The notes: generated by a model from the sequence alone, not told the origin. A DNA stretch of 7,463 nt from an uncultured Enorma sp. (GCA_905210055.1 CAJLVH010000097.1:1-7463); one strand, 5' to 3'; shown: positions 1-5,548, counted from the first letter of the stretch. Numbers and translations: made by a program.

Positions 1-953
1 CCGCCGTGAGCAGCCACGGACTCGACGCCCATGCCGACCGCGATGGCACCGGCCACGCCGGAACCGATCATGGAAGCGGGGATGAAGCGCACCGGGTCAG
101 CAGCGGCGAAGGGAAGCACGCCCTCGGTGATGAAGCACAGACCCATGGGGAACGCGGTAATAGCGGTGTCGCGCTCGGTCTGGGTGAACTTGTTGCGGGC
201 GATGAGCGAAGCGACGAAGGCGCCCACGGGAGGAGTCATGCCGCCGATGATCTTAGCGGACATAGGACCATAGATGCCGTCCGCGCCGAGCGCGTTCGCA
301 GCCATGGAAGCGGTCTTGTTGATGGGGCCGCCCATGTCGAAGCCCATGCAAGCGCCGATGACGGCACCGATGATGGCCTTGGAGCCACCGTTGAGCGAGA
401 TGATCCACTGCTGGAAGACGTCCATGATCCACGCAAGCGGCTGCATGAAGACGCAGAGGAAGAGCATGCCGCACACGAAGGTGCAGAGCACGGGCATGAT
501 GAGCACGGGCATGAGGCCGGCGCACCAATGCGGGAGCTTCCAGGTCTTCATCCAAAGCAGGAAGTAGCCGATCACGAAGCCCATGAGCAGGCCGCCCAGG
601 AAGCCAGCCTTGGACATGGTGCAGACGTAACCGATGATGAAGCCGGGGACGATGCCGGGGCGCTCAGCGATGGCATAGGCCATGTAGGCGCACAGGATCG
701 CGACGGCGAAGTTCATGGCATAGCTGGAGAGCATGTTGACGCCCCACCAGAAGCCGCCCCAGGTGAAGGGCTCCATGCCGGTGAATGGCGTGGCCCAGGA
801 GCCGGAAACCTCAGAGTAGAAGTCACCGATGGCATAACCGCCGAAGCCCTTTGCGAGAGCTCCGAGGATACCGCCGGCAACGACCATGGGGATCATGTAG
901 GAGATGCCCGTCATGATCGTCTTCATAACGCCGACCTTCTTGATTTCTGCCAT
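1..953 (-). CDS. PTS fructose-family EIIC permease (3' end cut by window)
   Basis: Membrane channel subunit of a sugar phosphotransferase system; it moves the sugar across the membrane while EIIB phosphorylates it. 317 complete codons are visible, and family members are roughly 340-370 residues, so a few dozen C-terminal residues lie off the left edge. The protein is strongly hydrophobic with about eight likely membrane segments. Typical fructose-EIIC motifs are present: TGISYMIPMVVAGG near residues 15-28, GGPINKTA near 208-215, GGMTPPVGA near 237-245 and ITEGVLPFAAADP near 275-287. The start ATG (951-953) is chosen because AGGAGGG lies just upstream at the right distance. It is the third gene of an A-B-C operon, 84 nt after EIIB. 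Family assignment is firm. The substrate is not known: the Fru family also takes mannose, mannosylglycerate and other sugars, so fructose is only the default guess. Confidence 0.93.
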   Translation of the reverse strand, partial: MAEIKKVGVMKTIMTGISYMIPMVVAGGILGALAKGFGGYAIGDFYSEVSGSWATPFTGMEPFTWGGFWWGVNMLSSYAMNFAVAILCAYMAYAIAERPGIVPGFIIGYVCTMSKAGFLGGLLMGFVIGYFLLWMKTWKLPHWCAGLMPVLIMPVLCTFVCGMLFLCVFMQPLAWIMDVFQQWIISLNGGSKAIIGAVIGACMGFDMGGPINKTASMAANALGADGIYGPMSAKIIGGMTPPVGAFVASLIARNKFTQTERDTAITAFPMGLCFITEGVLPFAAADPVRFIPASMIGSGVAGAIAVGMGVESVAAHG

Positions 954-978
954 GGAACTCCCTCCTTTCTTGTTCTAT

Positions 979-1008
979 GCGGGTTCCCCCGCTTGAGCCA
1001 TATGGCTC
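979..1008 (-). other. Intercistronic hairpins between EIIB and EIIC
   Basis: The 84-nt gap between EIIB and EIIC holds a perfect 14-bp palindrome, GAGCCATATGGCTC (995-1008), and next to it a 5-bp GC hairpin (979-983 with 988-992, loop of 4), ending just before the EIIC ribosome binding site. No U-run follows, so this is not a normal terminator. An RNA-processing or translation-tuning role is possible; that is inference. Confidence 0.4.
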
Positions 1009-1037
1009 GGTACACCAACTTTGAGTTCGAGGTGATG

Positions 1038-1346
1038 CTACTGGGCGAGTTTCTTCTCGATGGTAGCGATCAGGCTCTTGGGGTTCTTCATAGCGACGCT
1101 GATCTTGATGTCGACGACGCGCTTACCCTTGAAGCGCTCCATCGGCACCTCGATGTCGTGAGCGATGATCACGACGTCCGCAGCTTCAATCTCCTCGGGA
1201 GTGAGGACATTGTCCGCCCCGATGGAGCCCTGCGTCTCGATCTTGCACTCATGGCCGGCAGCCTCAGCGGCGTCCTTGATCTTCTGGGCGACGATGTAGG
1301 TGTGCGCGATGCCAGCGGTGCAGGCGGTAACGCCAACGATCTTCAT
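1038..1346 (-). CDS. PTS fructose-family EIIB phosphotransfer protein
   Basis: Stand-alone cytoplasmic EIIB domain of 102 residues, the normal size for the fructose family. It accepts phosphate from EIIA on a cysteine and passes it to the sugar bound by EIIC. The N-terminus MKIVGVTACTAGIAHT carries the phosphorylatable Cys9 and the conserved GIAHT loop (12-16). The usual Cys-Pro-Thr-Gly is Cys-Thr-Ala-Gly here, a variation on the textbook motif. The reading frame is open for 21 codons further upstream, but the ATG at 1344-1346 follows AAGAGGAGGG at good spacing and begins exactly at the conserved domain, so the longer form is rejected. The gene lies 84 nt downstream of EIIA and 84 nt upstream of EIIC in one operon. 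Confidence 0.93.
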   Translation of the reverse strand: MKIVGVTACTAGIAHTYIVAQKIKDAAEAAGHECKIETQGSIGADNVLTPEEIEAADVVIIAHDIEVPMERFKGKRVVDIKISVAMKNPKSLIATIEKKLAQ

Positions 1347-1390
1347 GGTTCCCTCCTCTTCAAAGTCCCTTGGGGTCTCCCCCACTTCGA

Positions 1391-1408
1391 TGCACGGCTT
1401 TCCGTGCA
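1391..1408 (-). other. Intercistronic hairpin between EIIA and EIIB
   Basis: A perfect 7-bp stem (TGCACGG / CCGTGCA) with a 4-nt loop sits in the 84-nt EIIA-EIIB gap. It has no downstream U-run in the direction of transcription. It may protect or process the mRNA or set the ratio of PTS subunits; the role is inferred, the stem is seen directly. Confidence 0.4.
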
Positions 1409-1430
1409 CCCTATCTCGCGGCGAGTTCCC

Positions 1431-1886
1431 CTACTCGGCCGTAAGAATTGCGATGATGTCTTCCTTGGTCTCGGCGTGCTGCAGCTTCTCGACGAGCGCC
1501 TCGCTGCCGATCTTGCCAGCAAGCTGGGCGAGCAGGCGCAGGTGGGTCTGCTCGAAGCCCTTGTCGTCGGAGACGCAGAACAGGAAGAACAGGTTCACGG
1601 GCTCGTCGTCGTAGCTCTCCCACTCGACCATGTGGTTGGAACGGCCGATGGCGATGGTGTTCTGGAGCACCGCGCTCGACTTGCCGTGCGGGATGGCAAC
1701 GTGGTTGCCGGCACCGGTAATGCCCATGGACTCGCGGACGTAGATGTCCTTCACGAACTGATCGACGTCGGAGATGTAGCCGCCATCGAGCAGGAGATTC
1801 GCCAGCTCGTGCAGGACCTCGTCCTTCGTCGTGCCCTGAACATCGAGGCTGATGATGTCCTCGTGCAGAACGTCGCTCAGTTCCAT
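1431..1886 (-). CDS. PTS fructose-family EIIA phosphocarrier
   Basis: First gene of the PTS operon, 151 residues, a single PTS_EIIA_2 domain. It takes phosphate from HPr on a histidine and passes it to EIIB Cys9. The active site is His67 in NHVAIPHGKSSAV (61-73), and the later VNLFFLFCVSD segment (97-107) is typical of the fold. The frame stays open upstream to 2099, but the ATG at 1884-1886 is preferred: it follows GAAGGGAG, and the protein begins with the normal MELSDVLHEDIISLDVQG-type N-terminus. The upstream extension comes from AT-rich control sequence and contains no recognisable domain. No promoter with both good -35 and -10 boxes could be fixed. A TATAAA at 2155-2160 (minus strand) is a candidate -10 and would give a leader of about 260 nt. 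Confidence 0.93.
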   Translation of the reverse strand: MELSDVLHEDIISLDVQGTTKDEVLHELANLLLDGGYISDVDQFVKDIYVRESMGITGAGNHVAIPHGKSSAVLQNTIAIGRSNHMVEWESYDDEPVNLFFLFCVSDDKGFEQTHLRLLAQLAGKIGSEALVEKLQHAETKEDIIAILTAE

Positions 1887-1981
1887 ATGTCTCCCTTCGT
1901 TGTCCGGGGCCGGTGCCGCCGGGTTTTTACTCACTCTGTAATACGACGATTGCACTCCTTGCGGAAGTTGCGCATCGGTGA

Positions 1982-2000
1982 ACGTTCGGTTTTCGAACGT
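1982..2000. promoter_or_regulatory. Inverted repeat in EIIA leader
   Basis: Perfect 7-bp inverted repeat ACGTTCG / CGAACGT with a 5-nt centre, about 95 bp upstream of the EIIA start. It could be a regulator site or a small leader hairpin. The bound protein is unknown. Confidence 0.4.
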
Positions 2001-2014
2001 AAACGGTAGCTGAT

Positions 2015-2031
2015 TTTTCAAAATTTGAAAA
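2015..2031. promoter_or_regulatory. 17-bp palindrome TTTTCAAA-A-TTTGAAAA
   Basis: Perfect palindrome of two 8-bp arms around one central base. Related half-sites follow at 2040-2048 (TTTGAGAAG) and 2088-2096 (TTTGAAAAG), all in the AT-rich stretch upstream of the PTS operon. The shape is that of a dimeric repressor or activator site, distinct in sequence from the TTTCGTTTC boxes assigned to DeoR. Whether anything binds is not known. Confidence 0.45.
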
Positions 2032-2135
2032 GGTCTTGATTTGAGAAGCGTCTCTGGCGTATTGTTTTTGCAGGTAATTGACTGTTTTTTGAAAAGCAAT
2101 ATGGGATCTACGAAGGAAAATGACAGTTAGGAAAA

Positions 2136-2162
2136 CTTTCGTTTCTCGATTTTATTTATAGT
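2136..2162. promoter_or_regulatory. Putative DeoR operator and overlapping divergent -10 boxes
   Basis: CTTTCGTTTCTCG (2136-2148) contains the box TTTCGTTTC that recurs twice in the deoR promoter. Immediately downstream, the bases TTTATAGT (2155-2162) can be read as TATAGT on the plus strand (toward the SDR) and TATAAA on the minus strand (toward EIIA), both one base off the -10 consensus. A looser relative, TTTCGTTTTTC, follows at 2188-2198. DeoR-family proteins often bind TTTCG-rich repeats, which supports the operator reading. No convincing -35 box is seen for either direction. Confidence 0.5.
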
Positions 2163-2259
2163 ATTTGACGTTTACGCCATATATTTTTTTCGTTTTTCTT
2201 CGATACGACGATTTGGCGACGATAGGCACGGAAACGGACGGACAGAGAAGGGATGCGCA

Positions 2260-3054
2260 ATGGATCAGTTCAGGATCGACGGTAAGGTGGCCCTGGTCAC
2301 GGGAGCTTCGCACGGAATCGGGTTCGGCATCGCGGTGGCGCTCGCGAAAGCGGGCGCGAAGGTCGCGTTCAACTGCCGCACCGCCGAGCGCCGGGACGCG
2401 GCCGTCGAGGCGTACCGCGAGGCGGGCGTCGAGGCGACGGGCTATGTGGGCGACGTCACGAACGAGGCGCAAATGCGCGAGATGCTCGCCGATATCGCCG
2501 AAAAGCTGGGGCCGGTGGACATCCTTGTGAACAACGCGGCCGTCATCAAGCGCGTTCCCATGCACGAGATGGATGCCGAGGACTTCCGCCGCATCATCGA
2601 CACGGACCTAACGGCGGCCTTCATCATGTCGAAGCTGGTGCTGCCCTCCATGATGGAGCGCGGCGGTGGCAAGATCATCAACGTGTGCTCCATGATGAGC
2701 GAACTCGGGCGCGAGACCGTGAGCGCGTACGCCGCGAGCAAGGGCGGCCTCAAGATGCTCACCCGCAACATCGCCTCCGAGTACGGCAAGTACAACATCC
2801 AGTGCAACGGCATCGGGCCTGGCTACATCGCCACCGAGCAGACGGCGCCTCTGCGCGAGCCGCTGCCCGATGGTTCGCGCGCGCCCTTCGACGCGTTCAT
2901 CATCTCGAAGACCCCGGCCGAGCGCTGGGGATCGGTGGAAGACCTCATGGGTCCCGTGGTCTTCCTCGCCTCACCGGCGTCCGACTTCGTGAACGGCCAC
3001 ATCCTCTATGTCGACGGCGGCATCCTCGCCTACCTCGGCCATCAGCCGGAATAG
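2260..3054 (+). CDS. Gluconate 5-dehydrogenase-like short-chain dehydrogenase
   Basis: Cytoplasmic 264-residue SDR, full length for the classical family. It has the cofactor loop TGASHGIG (14-21), NNAA (91-94), catalytic Ser144, and Tyr157/Lys161 in YAASK, followed by PGYIATEQT (187-195). The stretches MSELGRETVSAYAASKGG and the C-terminal VDGGILAYLG...QPE match, from memory, the streptococcal gluconate 5-dehydrogenase (Ga5DH) group, which interconverts 5-keto-D-gluconate and D-gluconate. A KduD-like role on a uronate-derived diketone is the main alternative. Arg40 after the second beta strand would favour NADP(H); this is inference. The ATG at 2260 follows AAGGGA by 6 nt. The gene is transcribed away from the PTS operon from a shared control region and ends in its own terminator, so it forms a single-gene unit probably co-regulated with the PTS. 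Confidence 0.87.
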   Translation: MDQFRIDGKVALVTGASHGIGFGIAVALAKAGAKVAFNCRTAERRDAAVEAYREAGVEATGYVGDVTNEAQMREMLADIAEKLGPVDILVNNAAVIKRVPMHEMDAEDFRRIIDTDLTAAFIMSKLVLPSMMERGGGKIINVCSMMSELGRETVSAYAASKGGLKMLTRNIASEYGKYNIQCNGIGPGYIATEQTAPLREPLPDGSRAPFDAFIISKTPAERWGSVEDLMGPVVFLASPASDFVNGHILYVDGGILAYLGHQPE

Positions 3055-3067
3055 CCGCATGCCAGAT

Positions 3068-3100
3068 CATGTCAAATAACCCCAGGGGTTTTTCGACATG
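3068..3100 (+). repeat. Palindromic repeat copy R1
   Basis: 33-bp imperfect palindrome centred on 3084, 13 nt after the SDR stop. The left arm ends TGTCAAATAACCCC and the right arm begins GGGGTTTTTCGACA; 14 of 16 arm positions pair. It is nearly identical to copies R3 and R4 some 2.3 kb away and related to R2. With a single central base it looks more like a protein-binding palindrome or an interspersed repeat than a normal terminator, and a separate terminator follows at 3114-3146. Confidence 0.75.
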
Positions 3101-3113
3101 CGACCTCTTTCGC

Positions 3114-3146
3114 GCACCGCTCCTCTCCCCGGGGCGGTGCCCTTTT
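3114..3146 (+). terminator. Intrinsic terminator of the SDR gene
   Basis: A 10-bp GC-rich stem (3114-3123 pairs with 3131-3140, one G-T wobble, 7-nt loop) is followed after CC by TTTT (3143-3146). It acts in the plus direction; on the minus strand no U-run follows, so it does not obviously serve the converging deoR gene. Confidence 0.72.
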
Positions 3147-3156
3147 ATATCGAAGT

Positions 3157-3192
3157 ACTCTGTCGAATCACCCTAGGCGGTTTCGACAGAGT
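3157..3192. repeat. Palindromic repeat copy R2 (diverged)
   Basis: 36-bp palindrome with perfect 11-bp outer arms (ACTCTGTCGAA / TTCGACAGAGT) and a CCTAGG centre; 15 of 18 positions pair. The TGTCGAAT, ACCC and TTTCGACA parts align with R1, R3 and R4, but the centre is CCTAGG instead of CCCCAGGGG. It lies 16 nt beyond the 3' end of deoR, in the convergent gap. Confidence 0.65.
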
Positions 3193-3207
3193 TGCGGCAT
3201 GCGGCCG

Positions 3208-4116
3208 CTACACGTTCGCGTCGATATGCGTCATCCACTGGCGGCCGCTCCGCCGGTCCGCCGACCCGCCGATGAGCTCCTCGCCGGGAATGAGCACGCC
3301 CTTGGGCGCTTCGTCGGCGATAACCAGGCGCGTGTGCGTGCGCGACGCCTCGACCGCCTGCTTCATCGCGCCGTCGGGGTCTTCGTCCATCACAATGACG
3401 TCGAAATCCGCGATGCTGGCAAAAGAAATGAAGCTCGGACGGCGCATCTTTGAGGTGTCCATAAGCACGATGTGACGATTCGAGTGCGCCAACATACTGC
3501 GCTTGATCTCCGCGTTGCCCGTATACTCCGTCGCGAACCCCTGCTGCGGGTCAAACGAGTCCGTTCCCATGAACGCCTTGTCCACGTAGAGCCTGCTCAA
3601 GATGTCGTTCGCGATGGAGCCGGTGATGTAGCGGTGGTTCTTGCGGAGCGCGCCGCCCAGGAGCACGACATCGGCATGGGGCAGGTTCGAATCGGCGAAC
3701 GTTGCGATGGAGAGGTCGTTCGTCACGATGGTGATGTCGTGCTTGCTGCCGAGCAGGCGGACGAACTCGAGCGTCGTCGTCCCGGAGTCCACGAAGAGCG
3801 AGTCGCCGTTTGACACGAGTCCTGCGGCGCACTCGGCAACCTTGCACTTGGCATCGACGTTGAGGTTCATGCGCTGGTCCGGGTACGAGATGGTGATGGT
3901 GCGCGTGATCGAGACGGCACCGCCGTGCGTGCGGCGCAGCTTCCCGGCGCGCTCGAGCTTGTCGAGGTCGCTTCGGGCGGTGACCTCGGAGATGCCGAAA
4001 TGCTCGCAGATGTCCGCCACGTGGATCGAGGTGCGGCTGTTCACCTCGTCCACGATCATAACACGGCGCTCATCTGCAGAAACCTTACGCGGCTCCTTAT
4101 CGTCCGTCTCCCACAT
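3208..4116 (-). CDS. DeoR/GlpR-family transcriptional regulator
   Basis: 302-residue DNA-binding regulator. The N-terminal winged helix-turn-helix spans about residues 17-68, with recognition region ISEVTARSDLDKLE (42-55) and the family signature ending in THGGAV (63-68). The C-terminal sensor domain carries DSGTTT and VTNDLS, the LGGAL loop and the DKAFMGTDSF segment, which in this family bind a phosphorylated sugar. It is longer than the usual 250-260 residues, with about 16 extra residues before the HTH and a polar tail of about 25. The ATG at 4114-4116 is chosen over a GTG at 4125 because GGAGGG (4125-4130) is then 8 nt upstream; the GTG would overlap it. It is likely a repressor of the PTS and SDR, released by a sugar phosphate made by the PTS, and autoregulated through the boxes at 4151-4195. 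The effector is not predictable from the sequence. Confidence 0.92.
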   Translation of the reverse strand: MWETDDKEPRKVSADERRVMIVDEVNSRTSIHVADICEHFGISEVTARSDLDKLERAGKLRRTHGGAVSITRTITISYPDQRMNLNVDAKCKVAECAAGLVSNGDSLFVDSGTTTLEFVRLLGSKHDITIVTNDLSIATFADSNLPHADVVLLGGALRKNHRYITGSIANDILSRLYVDKAFMGTDSFDPQQGFATEYTGNAEIKRSMLAHSNRHIVLMDTSKMRRPSFISFASIADFDVIVMDEDPDGAMKQAVEASRTHTRLVIADEAPKGVLIPGEELIGGSADRRSGRQWMTHIDANV

Positions 4117-4150
4117 GGCCGGCACCCTCCCCGTTTGAGCGCTATGCGCG

Positions 4151-4195
4151 TTTCGTTTCCGAAACCATTATGCGTCAAACCGCGCAGAAACGAAA
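4151..4195 (-). promoter_or_regulatory. deoR promoter with two inverted TTTCGTTTC operators
   Basis: TTTCGTTTC occurs exactly at 4151-4159 (plus strand) and at 4187-4195 (minus strand), forming an inverted pair 27 bp apart. Between them, on the minus strand, is CATAAT (4167-4172), one base off the -10 consensus, and the distal box lies where its -35 would be with a 17-bp spacer. The proximal box also belongs to GTTTC-C-GAAAC (4155-4165). This layout fits autorepression by the DeoR protein encoded just downstream. Confidence 0.6.
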
Positions 4196-4212
4196 ACGAG
4201 GCACTTGCCCCA

Positions 4213-4247
4213 ATGTCCCAATAAGGGACAGGTGCATTTTGGGACAT
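4213..4247. repeat. Nested inverted repeat of GGGACAT/ATGTCCC
   Basis: ATGTCCCAA (4213-4221) pairs perfectly with TTGGGACAT (4239-4247). A third half, GGGACA (4225-4230), can pair with TGTCCC (4214-4219) around a 5-nt loop, so two alternative stems are possible. The right part, TGCATTTTGGGACAT, resembles the tandem repeats at 7197-7272. It lies upstream of deoR and could be a regulator site or part of the repeat content of the gap. Confidence 0.5.
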
Positions 4248-4255
4248 GACGGCAC

Positions 4256-4296
4256 AAAATGATAATTTCAGTACCAGGTACTGAAATTATCATTTT
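4256..4296. repeat. 41-bp perfect palindrome at the 3' end of the GH172 gene
   Basis: Two perfectly complementary 20-bp arms (4256-4275 and 4277-4296) flank one central base. The right arm overlaps the stop codon of the GH172 gene by one base. The arms are AT-rich with core TTTCAGTACC / GGTACTGAAA. In RNA it would fold into a long hairpin ending in UUUU, so it could terminate GH172 transcription, but the AT-rich stem and missing separate U-run are atypical. A protein-binding site or a repeat remnant is equally possible. Confidence 0.65.
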
Positions 4297-5393
4297 TATC
4301 TTGGCCAGCGCTCCTCCGGGGAGGGCAACTGCGGGAACTCGACATAGGGCTCGTCCTGGTACCAGTAGGCGACGGTCGCCACATCGTCCTGGCGCTCGAA
4401 CAGGCCGCGATGGCACACGCCGATCTGCTGAAGCGTCACGCGAATGTCCTGCTCAAAGTGGATGGGATCGGGAATGTGCCACCGGTAGAACCCACGCATG
4501 GGCGGGACGTCGTCGTTGTGGTAACGGTTGTACACCGTCGTGTCGCGGTTCGCGTAGAACGGGTATCCCAGAAACGGCGTGCAGTAGTTCTGCTCGACAG
4601 TCTTGCCAGTCTCGTGGGACGCGAAGCTCCACGCGCCGCCGAAGTAATCCTCCGTACCCGTTCCGCAGATAGTGGGATACTCATCGTCACCGTCGAGGTA
4701 GAACTTCATCTCGCCTTCGCCCCACCAGTAGCGCTCGAGCGTAGAAAGCGCGAGGTACGTCCCTACGTACTGGCCGCGCCCCCGCACGTTGTCGAGCACC
4801 ACGTAATCGCGCCCCTTCTGCGTGAGGCGTTCGCGGCGCCACTGGGCGTGGAAGTACCCAGCGTTCTGTGGCACCTCGCCCAAGCAGTAATCGACCTGGT
4901 AGAAGAAGGACGAGATCGCGTTCTTGTGCTGGTTCTCGAGGGTGATCCTCGCGTGGCACTTGAACGGCATGGGGAAATAGCAGTTGAGGCCGCGGTCGGG
5001 GATGACCACGATGGGCAGCGAGTTCACCACGCAGCCCTGGCCGAGCCCGCAGCAGAAGAAATCGCCCAGCGGCACCTCGACGGACGGGCGCGTCTGGCCG
5101 TCCCAGTAGAAGCGCAGCACCAGGTCGCGCAGGACAAAGCAATCGGCATCAGTCGTCTTGTCCTTGACGGTGATCCAGATGTGCTGAATCGTGCCGGGGC
5201 CTTCGATATCGGCGAGCTCGACGGTGTCGCCCGGCTGGATGCCACGCAGGCACGGCGACCCCTTGCGCGACGGTCCGAGGTCACTCGCCGCCATGCCGCC
5301 CTTGCCCTTCTCGCCGCGACGGTTCTCGCCGTTAATCGCGCGAGACTGCCCACCGGTGATGAGCGCAACAGAGTTCCAGTTCATATCGAGCAT
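4296..5393 (-). CDS. DUF2961 protein, glycoside hydrolase family 172
   Basis: 365-residue protein with the features of DUF2961, now classed as GH172; characterised members are alpha-D-fructofuranosidase/difructose dianhydride I synthase-hydrolase and D-arabinofuranosidases. Visible hallmarks: an N-terminal EGPGTIQHIWIT strand (64-75), DGQTRPSVEVPLGDFF (98-113), WWGEGEMKFYLDGDDEYP (223-240) and CGTGTEDYFGGAW (243-255). Glu226 or Glu228 and Glu248 are the likely catalytic acids by position in these conserved blocks; exact assignment needs an alignment. There is no signal peptide or membrane segment, so it acts in the cytoplasm on imported material. The frame is open far upstream, but the ATG at 5391-5393 follows AAAGGG by about 6 nt. 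It lies downstream of the kinase-HAD gene across a 155-bp gap with repeats R3/R4. Family call is strong; the substrate (fructosyl or arabinofuranosyl sugar) is inferred. Confidence 0.85.
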   Translation of the reverse strand: MLDMNWNSVALITGGQSRAINGENRRGEKGKGGMAASDLGPSRKGSPCLRGIQPGDTVELADIEGPGTIQHIWITVKDKTTDADCFVLRDLVLRFYWDGQTRPSVEVPLGDFFCCGLGQGCVVNSLPIVVIPDRGLNCYFPMPFKCHARITLENQHKNAISSFFYQVDYCLGEVPQNAGYFHAQWRRERLTQKGRDYVVLDNVRGRGQYVGTYLALSTLERYWWGEGEMKFYLDGDDEYPTICGTGTEDYFGGAWSFASHETGKTVEQNYCTPFLGYPFYANRDTTVYNRYHNDDVPPMRGFYRWHIPDPIHFEQDIRVTLQQIGVCHRGLFERQDDVATVAYWYQDEPYVEFPQLPSPEERWPR

Positions 5394-5419
5394 GATGAAT
5401 CCCTTTCTCGATGGTGCTC

Positions 5420-5452
5420 GGGATGTCAAATTACCCCAGGGGTTTTTCGACA
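5420..5452 (+). repeat. Palindromic repeat copy R3
   Basis: Itself a palindrome centred on 5438 (left TGTCAAATTACCCC, right GGGGTTTTTCGACA) and the left arm of a longer inverted repeat with R4. It lies 26 nt upstream of the GH172 start, between that gene and its upstream neighbour. It could be an operator for the GH172 gene; no convincing promoter is seen around it. Confidence 0.75.
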
Positions 5453-5497
5453 CGACACGCGCGCCGAGCGATATCGGTTGTGGCAAACCCCCGGGCA

Positions 5498-5530
5498 TGT
5501 CGAAAAACCCCTGGGGTAATATGACATCCC
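5498..5530 (-). repeat. Palindromic repeat copy R4 (inverted relative to R3)
   Basis: Reverse complement of R3 with one mismatch over 33 positions, separated from it by 45 bp. It starts 18 nt after the stop of the kinase-HAD gene. Read in that gene's direction the copy ends AGGGGTTTTT, as R1 does after the SDR, so a weak terminator role cannot be excluded. Together R3 and R4 bound a 111-bp segment (5420-5530) with 33-bp terminal inverted repeats, a MITE-like outline, but no clear target-site duplication is seen. Confidence 0.72.
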
Positions 5531-5548
5531 CCTCCGGCCGAGCCGCCG

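Noticed and set aside
6..2009. 667-codon plus-strand open frame opposite the PTS genes
   Set aside because: It is antisense to EIIA, EIIB and EIIC, which have clear domains and ribosome binding sites; its translation is His/Asp/Gly-rich with no family features. Long antisense frames are expected in high-GC DNA.
1887..2099. Longer EIIA with 71 extra N-terminal residues
   Set aside because: The extra part is translated from the AT-rich control region with its palindromes; the ATG at 1884-1886 has a good ribosome binding site and the usual EIIA N-terminus.
2165..2170. TTGACG as a -35 box for the SDR
   Set aside because: No -10-like hexamer is found 16-18 bp downstream; only TTTCGT is there.
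3068..3100. R1 as the SDR terminator
   Set aside because: The palindrome has a one-base centre and short GC core, and a better stem-loop with U-run follows at 3114-3146; copy R3 also lies upstream of a gene start rather than after a stop in its own orientation.
4410..5519. 369-codon plus-strand open frame opposite the GH172 gene
   Set aside because: It mirrors a well-supported GH172 coding region; the protein is Val/Ala/Arg/His-rich with no domain and no good ribosome binding site.
3068..5530. CRISPR-like array from the repeated palindromes
   Set aside because: Only four copies, irregular spacing with whole genes between them, mixed orientation, and no cas genes.
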